A stretch of 64,000 nucleotides of DNA. Origin: an uncultured Opitutia bacterium (GTDB lineage Bacteria > Verrucomicrobiota > Verrucomicrobiia > Opitutales > Opitutaceae). The stretch covers positions 1 through 64,000 of the forward strand of contig CAIRCN010000082.1 in the NCBI GenBank assembly GCA_903877135.1, written 5' to 3'. Positions 34,737-44,094 of this stretch are shown here, in pieces. The notes below the pieces were generated by a model, which did no database searches, was not told the origin of the DNA, and was given only the letters and a program-made list of their open reading frames with translations. The position numbers and the translations under genes are program-made. Position 1 is the first letter of the stretch; every line of letters begins with the position of its first letter.

Positions 34737-35177
34737 ATGCCCTCAACTTTGCACATGTATGCCCCGGTTGTCTCAGGCGGCGCGCGGGGACCGACTTTGG
34801 GTGGAAACCCTGGCATGGTGCTCTTCGTTGAGGACGAACCGACTCTGGCGGTTCTGATGGGGCATCTGCTGGCCCGGCTCACGCAGTCCGTCTTGCACGC
34901 TGCTGATGGGACTGCTGCACTTCATCTGTTCGCCGAGTATCGCGACGAGATCGCCTTGGTGATTGTCGATTGCCAACTGCCCGACATGCCCGGCTTTGAA
35001 CTTTGCCAGTTGCTGCGCACGCTGGTGCCAGGGGTGCCGCTGATACTGACCAGCGGCCGCGACCAGCGGCCACTAGTTGCCGCACTCTCCACTGGCGGGC
35101 CGACGGAATTTTTACCCAAACCTTATCTTCCGGGTGAAGTCGTTCGCCGTGTAGGGGCGCTCTTGGCGCAAGGGTGA
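34737..35177 (+). CDS. CheY-like single-domain response regulator
   Basis: This gene encodes 146 aa from ATG 34737; an internal ATG at 34815 (GMVLFVEDEP) would begin right at the receiver domain. Receiver motifs: VLFVEDEPTLAVL, acceptor Asp in ALVIVDCQLPDMPG, Thr in LILTSGRDQ, Lys in FLPKPYLPGEV. No output domain follows, so it acts by protein contact, like CheY at the motor switch FliM, or as a phosphate sink. The FliA-type promoter ends 11 bp before ATG 34737, so the mRNA would have hardly any leader. It lies 109 bp before the sigma-54 activator gene. Confidence 0.85.
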   Translation: MPSTLHMYAPVVSGGARGPTLGGNPGMVLFVEDEPTLAVLMGHLLARLTQSVLHAADGTAALHLFAEYRDEIALVIVDCQLPDMPGFELCQLLRTLVPGVPLILTSGRDQRPLVAALSTGGPTEFLPKPYLPGEVVRRVGALLAQG

Positions 35178-35286
35178 ACCAGGGTCGCAGAACATTTGTT
35201 TGAATTGCGGCAGACACGTGTCTTAGTCGGAGGCATCCCTCTCTGCGCGTCGGTGCGTAGCTGGGCTTTTTACCTACCCGTACGGC

Positions 35287-36768
<1,482 letters not shown>

Positions 36769-36872
36769 ACCGGCGGCCGCCGACGGCGGGCGCGGATAGA
36801 GACGTTGAGGAGGAAGCCTCCGCTCAGAATGGCCCGTTTCGAGCGAAATCGGCGACAACGTGCATTTCTTGC

Positions 36873-36899
36873 TAAATCATTTGGTGCCCGCGCCGATAC
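36873..36899 (+). promoter_or_regulatory. Sigma-28 promoter of cheX
   Basis: TAAATCAT, 11 bases, GCCGATAC. Exact core TAAA, exact spacing, and 7 of 8 in the -10. It lies 38 bp before the cheX ATG and supports the start at 36937 instead of an in-frame codon at 36805. Confidence 0.7.
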
Positions 36900-36936
36900 A
36901 ATCTCGAACACCGGCTCTGCCATCATTCCCTCCACC

Positions 36937-37467
36937 ATGCCTGCCACCGAGCAAATCACAGAATCCCTGATCCGGGATAACATTTCCCGCGCCGTGAAGC
37001 ATGTCTTTATGACTATGCTCGGTCGCGAGCCCACGCTCACGACGGCGGCGTCCTCGCCTAAAGAGGTCGCGCCAACTCCCTCGGCGTTGCCGGATGGAGC
37101 CCGCCCTCATGTGGTCGGCACGGTCGGTTTCCTCGGCGATGTCAACGGCCTGATCTATCTCTACATCGACCTCGATTTTGCTCGGCTCTGCACCTGCCAT
37201 TTGCTGGGCATGACTTCAGACGAACTTTCGGAGGCCGGTGACGAGGTAATCAACGATGCCATCGGCGAACTCACCAACATGACAGTGGGGAGTTTTAAGA
37301 ACGGACTAAACGACTCCGGCTACGCCTGCATGCTCACCATCCCCTCGATCCTGCGCGGGAGTAATTTCACCATCGAGCCGATTGGCGCGGCCTCCCGCTT
37401 CACTTACCACTTCGATTGCTCCAATCACCGGCTTGCCGCGGACATCCTGCTGAAACTCGAAGATTAA
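36937..37467 (+). CDS. cheX: CheX-like CheY-P phosphatase
   Basis: This gene encodes 176 aa from ATG 36937. The CheC/CheX/FliY phosphatase helix is present as DAIGELTNMTVGSFKNGLN, with the catalytic Glu and Asn at the expected E-x-x-N spacing, and the second half shows the CheX beta sheet. CheX removes phosphate from CheY-P and ends the motor signal. It leads a probable operon with the REC-REC-STAS gene (21 bp later). No CheZ or CheC is seen in the window, so this is the most likely signal-terminating phosphatase. Confidence 0.85.
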   Translation: MPATEQITESLIRDNISRAVKHVFMTMLGREPTLTTAASSPKEVAPTPSALPDGARPHVVGTVGFLGDVNGLIYLYIDLDFARLCTCHLLGMTSDELSEAGDEVINDAIGELTNMTVGSFKNGLNDSGYACMLTIPSILRGSNFTIEPIGAASRFTYHFDCSNHRLAADILLKLED

Positions 37468-37488
37468 ACCTCACCCTCCTTATTTCCC

Positions 37489-38643
37489 ATGCGCTATAAA
37501 GTTCTCACCGTGGATGACTCGAAGACTGTCCGCATCATCGTGCGAAAAGCCTTCAAGGGCTATGATTGCGAAATTCTCGAAGCGGCCAATGGCGTCGAAG
37601 GCCTTGCCATGGCCGCCAAGGAATCTCCCGACCTAATTCTCCTCGACGTGACCATGCCGGTCATGGATGGCGTCGAGATGCTGACCAAGATCAAGTCCGA
37701 CCCAGCGCTCAAGGGCATCCCCGTGATGATGCTCACCGCCGAGGGCGGGCGCGACAATGTGCTCAAAATCGCCAAAATCGGCGTGCGCGACTACCTCGTG
37801 AAACCCTTCAAGGAGGAGGTGCTCATTGAGAAGGCCGGCCGCATCATCGATCTGAAGCCGCTCAGCGAAACCCCCACGCGGATCAAGTCCATCTTCGATC
37901 CCGCCACCATTCTAGTCGTCGAGGACAAGCCCGCGATTGTGCTGCAGATTCAGGAAGGACTGAAGCACACCCCTTGGAAGGTGCAAGGCGTCAGTCATCA
38001 GGGTGAGGCGATCGACTTCTGCGCGCGCACCCCTCCCGATCTCATCATCGTTAGCCTCTCGCTTCCGGAGGACACCGCTTTCACCCTGTTTCGCCTCGTG
38101 CGGACCAACGTGAAAACAAAATACACCCCGGTGTTCGCACTCGTCGTCAAGACTGAGACCGTGCAGCAGCAACAGGCCCAGACTCTTGGCTTCGGCGCCA
38201 TCATCACCAAGCCCATTGATCTGAGTGAGCTCGAAACCAAGATCGCTAAGGCGATGAATCTGGACATGTCCCAGCGCTACTACGCCGTCGAGGGCGACTG
38301 CATGATCATGCGCCTGCCGGAGAACTGCTCGCCCGGGATCCTCGCCGAAGCCGGCAACTACATGAAACCCAAGTTTGCCGCGGCCGTTGATGCCGGCATC
38401 AACAAGGTGGTCATCGACATCCACCAGGTTCGCTCGCTGCACATGGGGGTGATCAAGTTGCTCTTCCAGGCGATGCAAACTTCACGCGACCTGGCCCTGC
38501 AGTTTGCGCTCGTTGCCAACGCGCAGATCATCACCGAATGCAAAGGCTTTGAGGACACCCGCGGCTGGACCTTCTTCGACTCGCTCGAGGAGGCGAAGGC
38601 TAACGTCGGCAAGGCACCGGTCCAGCAGCTGGCAGCCGTCTAG
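37489..38643 (+). CDS. REC-pseudoREC-STAS-like regulator
   Basis: This gene encodes 384 aa in three parts. REC1 (1-122) is complete: VDDSKTVRII, acceptor Asp53 in LILLDVTMPVMDG, Lys105 in YLVKPF. REC2 (140-255) keeps VVEDKPAI and ITKP (Lys241), but the acceptor Asp is Ser189 (LIIVSLSLPED), so it cannot be phosphorylated there. The third part (265-370) looks like a STAS domain (VVIDIHQVRSLHMGVIKLLF, ECKGFEDTRGWTFFDSLEEA) with the usual Asp-Ser acceptor missing. It lies 21 bp after cheX and upstream of cheA. A CheA-linked switch or phosphate sink with a protein-binding output is likely; the exact role is unknown. Confidence 0.8.
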   Translation: MRYKVLTVDDSKTVRIIVRKAFKGYDCEILEAANGVEGLAMAAKESPDLILLDVTMPVMDGVEMLTKIKSDPALKGIPVMMLTAEGGRDNVLKIAKIGVRDYLVKPFKEEVLIEKAGRIIDLKPLSETPTRIKSIFDPATILVVEDKPAIVLQIQEGLKHTPWKVQGVSHQGEAIDFCARTPPDLIIVSLSLPEDTAFTLFRLVRTNVKTKYTPVFALVVKTETVQQQQAQTLGFGAIITKPIDLSELETKIAKAMNLDMSQRYYAVEGDCMIMRLPENCSPGILAEAGNYMKPKFAAAVDAGINKVVIDIHQVRSLHMGVIKLLFQAMQTSRDLALQFALVANAQIITECKGFEDTRGWTFFDSLEEAKANVGKAPVQQLAAV

Positions 38644-38745
38644 CCTACTATTTCAGGGGGTAATAAAAAAATGACTGGCGGGTGGCGGGCCTTCCCGCCG
38701 CCCGTCAACAGTTTTACCAATAATAGGCCGCCTGAGCTAGGGGCG

Positions 38746-38985
38746 TCGATGCGACGCTGCATTTGTTGGCGCAGACGAAGCCGCACGGCCTCATGCTCCC
38801 ACGGACTTTGGTTGACGAACTGCTGGAGCGCTTGGTCATCGCCACCGACCCGGACGGCCAGCGGCTCAATCGACTTGCGTTCGCCCTCGCGGAGCAAGCC
38901 CTCCAGATACCACTGGCGGGCGGAGTCGGGGCACAAGGGAAATGCGACTTTTCGCGGCTCCGAGGCGGAAATCGTTCAAGCCCCG
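38746..38985 (-). pseudogene. IS701-family transposase fragment
   Basis: On the minus strand an open stretch reads SARQWYLEGLLREGERKSIE and DDQALQQFVNQSPWEHEAVR, the N-terminal part of IS701-type DDE transposases. It begins without a start and breaks off near RRIDAP (about 38746); downstream down to 38644 the frame is unrelated. It is a short relic inside the gap before cheA. The FliA-like promoter candidate of cheA overlaps its 5' end. Confidence 0.6.
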
Positions 38986-38994
38986 GGCCGATCG
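38968..38994 (+). promoter_or_regulatory. Possible sigma-28 promoter of cheA
   Basis: GAAATCGT, 11 bases, GCCGATCG. The -10 keeps six of eight, and the -35 core is GAAA. It lies 34 bp before the cheA ATG and overlaps the transposase relic. Moderate support only. Confidence 0.35.
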
Positions 38995-39028
38995 TTCCGA
39001 ATGAGTAATTAACGAATTCGCCCGCCCG

Positions 39029-41155
39029 ATGTCCATTTCATCCGACCAGTTTGCTCCGATTGAGGAGACACTCAACCGCCTCGCCACCGAATCGATCATC
39101 GCGCAGCCCGGACGAGATGAAGGCATGGTGCCAGCCTACAGCCTGCTCGGCGATCTGCAGGAACTCTGCTCCCTTGAGGAGGCATTGCGCGAGCCCATCG
39201 CGGCCGTGCACCGCGAACTTGAGCGCTACCTGGATGCGGCCCAGGCGTTCGACGAAGCGCTGCTCCAACGGCTGCGGGACCTGATCGAGTGGGTGCCCGA
39301 GGCCATGGAATGCCTCAGGACTAGTCAATTGGTGACGCCATTTGAACGGGCGGAAACGCCTGCTGCGTCGAGCGTCGCCGCGACTCCCGTCGCCCTGACT
39401 GACGACAAGCACGGGCCGGCCGACGTCATGCTCGATCTCCACTTGGAGGAAAACCGGGAACTGCTGGGGGAATTTTATAGCGAAGCAGTGGAGCATCTTC
39501 AGCAGATCGAGGCCGCTTTGCTGGCGCTCGACCAGCAACCCGGCGATCCGGAAGCGTTGAACTCCATCTTCCGCTCCTTTCACACTATCAAGGGCAACGC
39601 GGGTTTCCTCGGTCTGATGCCGATGCACACCCTGGCGCACGAGGTCGAGTCGTTGCTCGATCTCGCCCGCAACCGGAAACTGCGCCTCAATGCAGTGATC
39701 ATCACGGAAATTCTCCGCAGTCGCGATGCCCTCCAGGCGCTCACGCAACAAGTGGCCCTGGCACTTGAAAAGGGACGGTTGCCCGAGCAGATCATCCCGG
39801 TAGGGCACCTGATCGCCGCAGTGAAAAAGCTCGCCATAGCGGCCCCGACAGACCTGCCGGTCGTGGCCGTTGCTCCGACCCCGTCGCCAGTGCCCGAAGC
39901 CGCGGCGGTCGATGTGGCGCCGGTGACGGAAACTGAGGTGCCGGCTGCGGCTGGCGCGCCGGGCAGCCAGACGGGCGGCGTCCTAAAGGTCGCTGCCGGA
40001 GCCACCGTGCGAGTCAACACCGAGAAACTCGACTCGCTGATGGATGTCGTGGGCGAACTCGTGATCGTGCAGAGCCAACTCCTTGAGACGGCGCGGCAGC
40101 AGGGGGCGAACACGGGCACTCTGCTCCAGCGCAATGTCGCCCAGCTCTCGCGGATCACCAAGGAACTGCAGCACACCTCCATGTCGCTGCGTATGATTCC
40201 GATCAAGCCGACCTTCCAGAAAATGGAGCGACTGGCCCGCGACCTAGCCCGCGATTTCGGGAAAAAAGTGCATTTTGCTACGAGTGGTGACGACACCGAG
40301 CTCGACCGCACTGTGGTGGAGGAGATTGGTGACCCGATGGTGCATATGGTGCGCAACGCGCTCGATCATGGCCTCGAACCGCCAGCTGATCGCCTCGCGA
40401 AGGGCAAAGCCGAGACTGGCACGCTGCATCTCAAAGCCTATCATCAGGGCAGCAACATCGTCATCGAACTCCAGGACGACGGCCGGGGCATCGACCCGGA
40501 CCGGATTTACCGTAAAGCCGTCGAAAAAGGCGTGGTGGCTGCGGGCACGGTTTTGAATCGCGAGGAGATTTACGCGCTTCTGTTTGCCCCTGGATTTTCA
40601 ACGGCCGAAAAAGTCACCGCGGTCTCCGGTCGCGGCGTCGGCATGGATGTGGTGAAGCGCAACATCGATAAATTGCGCGGAAAAATCGAGATCGAGTCGG
40701 CGGTCGGCCAGGGGTCGACCTTCAAAATCAAGCTGCCGCTGACTATGGCGATCATCGATGGCCTCGTCGTGCGCGTGGGGGAAGACCGTTTCATTCTGCC
40801 GACGACGTCGGTGAAAATGGCGCTGCGTCCCAGCCGCGAGAGCATCTCTACGGTGCATGGCCGGGGCGAAGTGCTCGACCTGCGGGGTCGGCTCGTGCCG
40901 ATTCATCGGTTGCACCAGCGCTTTGGCATCCCGGCTCTGGCGCAGAATCCGTGGGACGGCATTCTCGTTATCGTCGAAAACGCCGGAAAGATTTCGGCCT
41001 TGCTGGTGGATGAGATGGTCAGCAAGCAGGAAGTCGTGATCAAGAACCTCGGGGCGCTCATGCAAAATCTGCCCGGTGTCGCGGGCGGCGCCATTCTCGG
41101 CGATGGCAATATCGCGCTTATCCTCGATCCCGGCACGTTGTTGCAAGCGGCCTAG
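39029..41155 (+). CDS. cheA: Chemotaxis histidine kinase CheA
   Basis: This gene encodes 708 aa. There is a ~130-residue N-terminal extension of helical type, then the HPt domain with phosphoacceptor His185 in SIFRSFHTIKGNAGF, a Pro/Ala-rich linker (about 265-325), the dimerisation and HATPase domains (VRNALDHGLEPP, DDGRGIDP, GRGVGMDVVKRNI), and a C-terminal CheW-like domain (VLDLRGRLVPIHRLHQ). CheA autophosphorylates under receptor control and passes phosphate to CheY and CheB. The usual P2 docking domain is not obvious. The position between the REC-REC-STAS gene and HDOD gene 4, with cheD, cheB and cheR opposite, makes this the main chemotaxis locus. Confidence 0.95.
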   Translation: MSISSDQFAPIEETLNRLATESIIAQPGRDEGMVPAYSLLGDLQELCSLEEALREPIAAVHRELERYLDAAQAFDEALLQRLRDLIEWVPEAMECLRTSQLVTPFERAETPAASSVAATPVALTDDKHGPADVMLDLHLEENRELLGEFYSEAVEHLQQIEAALLALDQQPGDPEALNSIFRSFHTIKGNAGFLGLMPMHTLAHEVESLLDLARNRKLRLNAVIITEILRSRDALQALTQQVALALEKGRLPEQIIPVGHLIAAVKKLAIAAPTDLPVVAVAPTPSPVPEAAAVDVAPVTETEVPAAAGAPGSQTGGVLKVAAGATVRVNTEKLDSLMDVVGELVIVQSQLLETARQQGANTGTLLQRNVAQLSRITKELQHTSMSLRMIPIKPTFQKMERLARDLARDFGKKVHFATSGDDTELDRTVVEEIGDPMVHMVRNALDHGLEPPADRLAKGKAETGTLHLKAYHQGSNIVIELQDDGRGIDPDRIYRKAVEKGVVAAGTVLNREEIYALLFAPGFSTAEKVTAVSGRGVGMDVVKRNIDKLRGKIEIESAVGQGSTFKIKLPLTMAIIDGLVVRVGEDRFILPTTSVKMALRPSRESISTVHGRGEVLDLRGRLVPIHRLHQRFGIPALAQNPWDGILVIVENAGKISALLVDEMVSKQEVVIKNLGALMQNLPGVAGGAILGDGNIALILDPGTLLQAA

Positions 41156-41182
41156 GCCTGCGCTCTCACGACTGTGACCCCA

Positions 41183-42046
41183 ATGCCCCCGCCCACCATC
41201 GACCAGGTCTGCCAATTGGCGCTGAGCCTGCCGTGTTCGCCCGTGCTGCTGCCCCGGCTCATTGCTGCCCTGCAAGCCAGCGAAAGCAGCGCGGATGAGA
41301 TCGCCGGCATTATCAAGGTGGATCCAGGTCTGGCCGCCGCCACTCTGCGGCTGGCGAACTCGGCCTATTTCGCGTCGGGCAGCCCCGTGGAAAACGTCTC
41401 AGAGGCGGTAATGCGCCTAGGTCAGCGCGAACTCTACCGGCTGGCGGCGCTCGCCTTAGTGGGCCGCTGGGAATCAAGTGTCGGCCGCGGGGAGGCGGGC
41501 GATTTCTGTCGGCACGCCCTTTGCACTGCGATTGCGGCCGAGGTGCTGGCGGAGAAGTTGCAGCGCGTCGATTCACAGACGGCTTACACCGCGGGGCTGA
41601 TTTGCGACATTGGCAAACTAGCGGTTGCCCATGCCTGCGAGGACTTTCGCTCCGCCATCCGTGCGCATAGCGCGCAGCATCAATGTGCGTGGACGGCCGC
41701 TGAGGAAGCGATGCTCGGCTACAACTACATTCAGGTTGGGGCGAAATTGCTCCGGATGTGGAATTTCCCCCCTGTGCTGGCCGCCGTGGCGGAACATTTT
41801 CTCAATCCCGCGCAAGCCCCGGTGGAGGCCCTGCCGTTGATTATGCACGTGCAGGCGGCAAAGTATGTGGCCACATCCTTCGGCCCGGGAGTGGGGGAGG
41901 AAGGCTTTATGTTCTCTCTTAACGAGGATCTCCTGCTCGAGTGGGGTTTCACGCCCGAGTTGCTGCTGGAGACGATGCCTATCGTGCACGAGCGCGCGTC
42001 GGCCCGGCTCCGCGAAAAACTCACGCACGGCGCAGTTTCCATTTAA
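41183..42046 (+). CDS. HDOD domain protein 4
   Basis: This gene encodes 287 aa from ATG 41183; a GTG at 41174 in frame would add three residues. The HDOD pattern is evident: LPCSPVLLPRLIAALQ, EIAGIIKVDPGLAAATLRLAN, AVMRLGQRELYRLAALALV, and YTAGLICDIGKLAVAHACED, which here retains Cys-Asp-Ile-Gly-Lys. The gene lies 27 bp after cheA and is followed by a strong terminator, so it is co-transcribed with the kinase. That directly links an HDOD protein with the chemotaxis core and supports a signalling role for the other three. Confidence 0.85.
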   Translation: MPPPTIDQVCQLALSLPCSPVLLPRLIAALQASESSADEIAGIIKVDPGLAAATLRLANSAYFASGSPVENVSEAVMRLGQRELYRLAALALVGRWESSVGRGEAGDFCRHALCTAIAAEVLAEKLQRVDSQTAYTAGLICDIGKLAVAHACEDFRSAIRAHSAQHQCAWTAAEEAMLGYNYIQVGAKLLRMWNFPPVLAAVAEHFLNPAQAPVEALPLIMHVQAAKYVATSFGPGVGEEGFMFSLNEDLLLEWGFTPELLLETMPIVHERASARLREKLTHGAVSI

Positions 42047-42103
42047 GAAGCCGCCGTGGCGCGCCGTAGGCCCCCGTGTTTTGGTTTGTTGGGTGTTTTG
42101 TCG

Positions 42104-42135
42104 CCGGTCTGCCCGCCGCGGGTGGACCGGTTTTT
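42104..42135 (+). terminator. Intrinsic terminator of the cheA-HDOD operon
   Basis: A stem CCGGTC / GACCGG with an inner CCCG / CGGG stem and a 3-nt loop is followed directly by TTTTT. It sits 58 bp after the HDOD stop in the convergent gap before cheD. It is the clearest intrinsic terminator in the window. Confidence 0.8.
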
Positions 42136-42162
42136 ATTGCTGCGTGCGGAACTGCCAGCCAC

Positions 42163-42684
42163 TCAGGCGGCGAGAGAGAACCCGCCGTTACCCTCGGGCG
42201 TCTTCAACGTCATGTTACCGTTAGCGACCTCGAGATGCACAGTGCGGTTAGTCGCACCGCCGGTGATGACTTGGCGGGGGCGAAATCCGTTGCGCGACAG
42301 AAAATCGAGCGTGGCCTTGGTGTTGCGCTCCCCAATCCGGAACGAGTCGTGCGAGGTGAGCACGCAGGCCCCGCCGGTCACAATCAGCCGCAGGCGCGAC
42401 CGCTCTGCTTTCATTCCGCTGAGGGCGCGGAAGAATAGCGGCAGCCCGGTGTCAGCAAACATCGCCGGTTGCGACACGGCCTTGTCAGGCGAAATGGATG
42501 AGTCGGGCAGCATCAGATGAAGGATGCCGCCAACGTAGGCTACTGGATCATAAGCCACCACGCCAATGCACGAGCCCAGCGCATAGGTGCTGAGCGTGAC
42601 GTTGGCGTTGTTTGACACCGCCATATCGCCCACGCCGACGACTACCCGCTGGCCGAAAATGGATGAAATGCCCGGGGAACCCAT
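42163..42684 (-). CDS. cheD: Chemoreceptor glutamine deamidase CheD
   Basis: This gene encodes 173 aa from ATG 42684. The CheD active-site pattern is intact: STYALGSCIGVVAYD with the catalytic Cys, and GGILHLMLPDSS with the catalytic His. Further downstream KAERSRLRLIVTGGA and NGFRPRQVITGGATNR are typical of the family. CheD deamidates receptor glutamines and, in organisms with CheC/CheX-type phosphatases, can join adaptation feedback. It follows the cheR-cheB-REC/HD gene row on the minus strand but has its own promoter candidate in the gap (42771-42797). Confidence 0.9.
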   Translation of the reverse strand: MGSPGISSIFGQRVVVGVGDMAVSNNANVTLSTYALGSCIGVVAYDPVAYVGGILHLMLPDSSISPDKAVSQPAMFADTGLPLFFRALSGMKAERSRLRLIVTGGACVLTSHDSFRIGERNTKATLDFLSRNGFRPRQVITGGATNRTVHLEVANGNMTLKTPEGNGGFSLAA

Positions 42685-42770
42685 AGGTTAAGCCGAAGGG
42701 CAGGACTGCCGGAGATGAAGTAGGAGCGGAGGAAATGGAAACATGAAAAATAAGGCGCGTGGTGCCTTCA

Positions 42771-42797
42771 ACTACGGCTCCGCTCTGGTAAACTTGA
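42771..42797 (-). promoter_or_regulatory. Candidate sigma-28 promoter of cheD
   Basis: On the minus strand: TCAAGTTT, 11 bases, GCCGTAGT. The -35 matches FliA 7 of 8 with exact spacing; the -10 keeps GCCG only. It lies about 87 bp before the cheD ATG in a 138-bp gap. Confidence 0.45.
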
Positions 42798-42822
42798 GCG
42801 CAAGCGAACCGAACTGGCCGGG

Positions 42823-44094
42823 CTAAACGCGCACAAGTAACCGCTGGCTGATGGGCGTGACCTGATTGTGGCTCCGGATCTTGGCGATCGTGCCCGGGCT
42901 CAGATGCTGATTTTCGCCGACGAGCAGCAGCCCGTGCGGACTGTAGATGCCGCTGGCGAGCACCATGCCGGGTTCCAACTCGTTAAGCGTGATCTCGCGC
43001 ACCTGCTGAGGGAGGTTCACCAAGTGAGTGACCTTGAGGAATAGGCGCACAGACTCAGGATCGTAGGCCTTGCCCGACTCGGCCAGAATGGCGTCGATCG
43101 CGGCAGACTTCGCGAGGCCGGATTCCACAAAACCGACTGCCACCGCCAGGCACCGTGCCGGCCAGGGAATCGCCTCGCCTGCCAGGCTGTCGGGATAGCC
43201 GCGACCGTCGAAGCGTTCGTGGTGAGCGCGGATGATTTCGCCGATCTCAGCGCGGTTGTCGACCAGCGCGGCGAGTGTTTGGCTGTAGATCGGGTGGTGG
43301 TGCAGCATCGCGAGTTCGCGCTCGGTGAGCTGGCCTGGTTTAGTGCGGAATGCGCGCAGCATCTCGCGTGGCACGCCGATCAGCCCGAGGTCGCACAGCC
43401 AAGCGGCGGCCCGCAGGGCGTGGCGCTCGCGGTCGTTGAAAAGATCGGTCTCGCTCATCTTGGTGGCGAACTCGAGCAGGGTGCGGGCCTGGCCGCCGAG
43501 AATAGGATCGAAGGTTGTGAGTATGCGGCGGCAGAGTTCGAGCGAGTTTTCGTAGCTGGCGGCCAGGTCGCGGTTGGCGGTATCAAGCTTCTGGCGCTGC
43601 TCCTCCAGGTCGCGCACCTTGAGTTCCAAGGAAGTGTTGGCCGACGTCAGCTCGTTGTTGAGTCGCATCGTCTCGGCCTGCAGCGCCTCGTTCTGTGTCA
43701 CAAGTTCGTGGCGCTGCACCGCGTTGCGCACGGTGGCGAGCAGTTCCTCGCGCAGCCACGGTTTGGCGACAAAACGAAAAATCTCACCCTTGTTGATTGC
43801 GTCGACAATAGTCGCCAGTGACAGCACCGCGGTGATCAAAATGCGCGAGCTCTGCGGCCGGATGCGACGGCACTCGATCAGGAAATCCAACCCAAGCATC
43901 TCCGGCATGCGCTGATCGGAGATGATGACGGCAAATTCGCGTTCGGTTACGAGGGCGAGTGCCTTCAGGGGGCTCGAACACGCCACAACGTGAAACTGGT
44001 TGCGTTCCAAGGTCTGCTGCAGGGCGGTCAGTACGACTGGTTCGTCGTCGACGACGAGAATCGTGGGCGGCGTGGACTTTTCGGGGTCGGTCAT
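42823..44094 (-). CDS. REC-coiled coil-degenerate HD-GYP response regulator
   Basis: This gene encodes 423 aa. REC with Asp60 (AVIISDQRMPE) is followed by a coiled coil (about 125-180) and an HD-GYP-like domain (185-360). The HD-GYP signature HHERFDGRGYP at 291-301 is intact, but the metal-binding HDIGK is CDLGL at 234-238, and the later catalytic Asp pair in the DxxDAL segment is lost (GFVESGLAKS). RpfG-type enzymes hydrolyse cyclic di-GMP; this one is probably inactive as an enzyme and may work as a binding scaffold. It overlaps cheB by 4 bp (ATGA), so it is part of the cheR-cheB operon. Confidence 0.8.
   Translation of the reverse strand: MTDPEKSTPPTILVVDDEPVVLTALQQTLERNQFHVVACSSPLKALALVTEREFAVIISDQRMPEMLGLDFLIECRRIRPQSSRILITAVLSLATIVDAINKGEIFRFVAKPWLREELLATVRNAVQRHELVTQNEALQAETMRLNNELTSANTSLELKVRDLEEQRQKLDTANRDLAASYENSLELCRRILTTFDPILGGQARTLLEFATKMSETDLFNDRERHALRAAAWLCDLGLIGVPREMLRAFRTKPGQLTERELAMLHHHPIYSQTLAALVDNRAEIGEIIRAHHERFDGRGYPDSLAGEAIPWPARCLAVAVGFVESGLAKSAAIDAILAESGKAYDPESVRLFLKVTHLVNLPQQVREITLNELEPGMVLASGIYSPHGLLLVGENQHLSPGTIAKIRSHNQVTPISQRLLVRV

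Noticed and set aside
38671-39012. 113-aa plus-strand open frame before cheA
   Set aside because: Composition is that of a shadow; the minus strand there encodes a recognisable transposase fragment.
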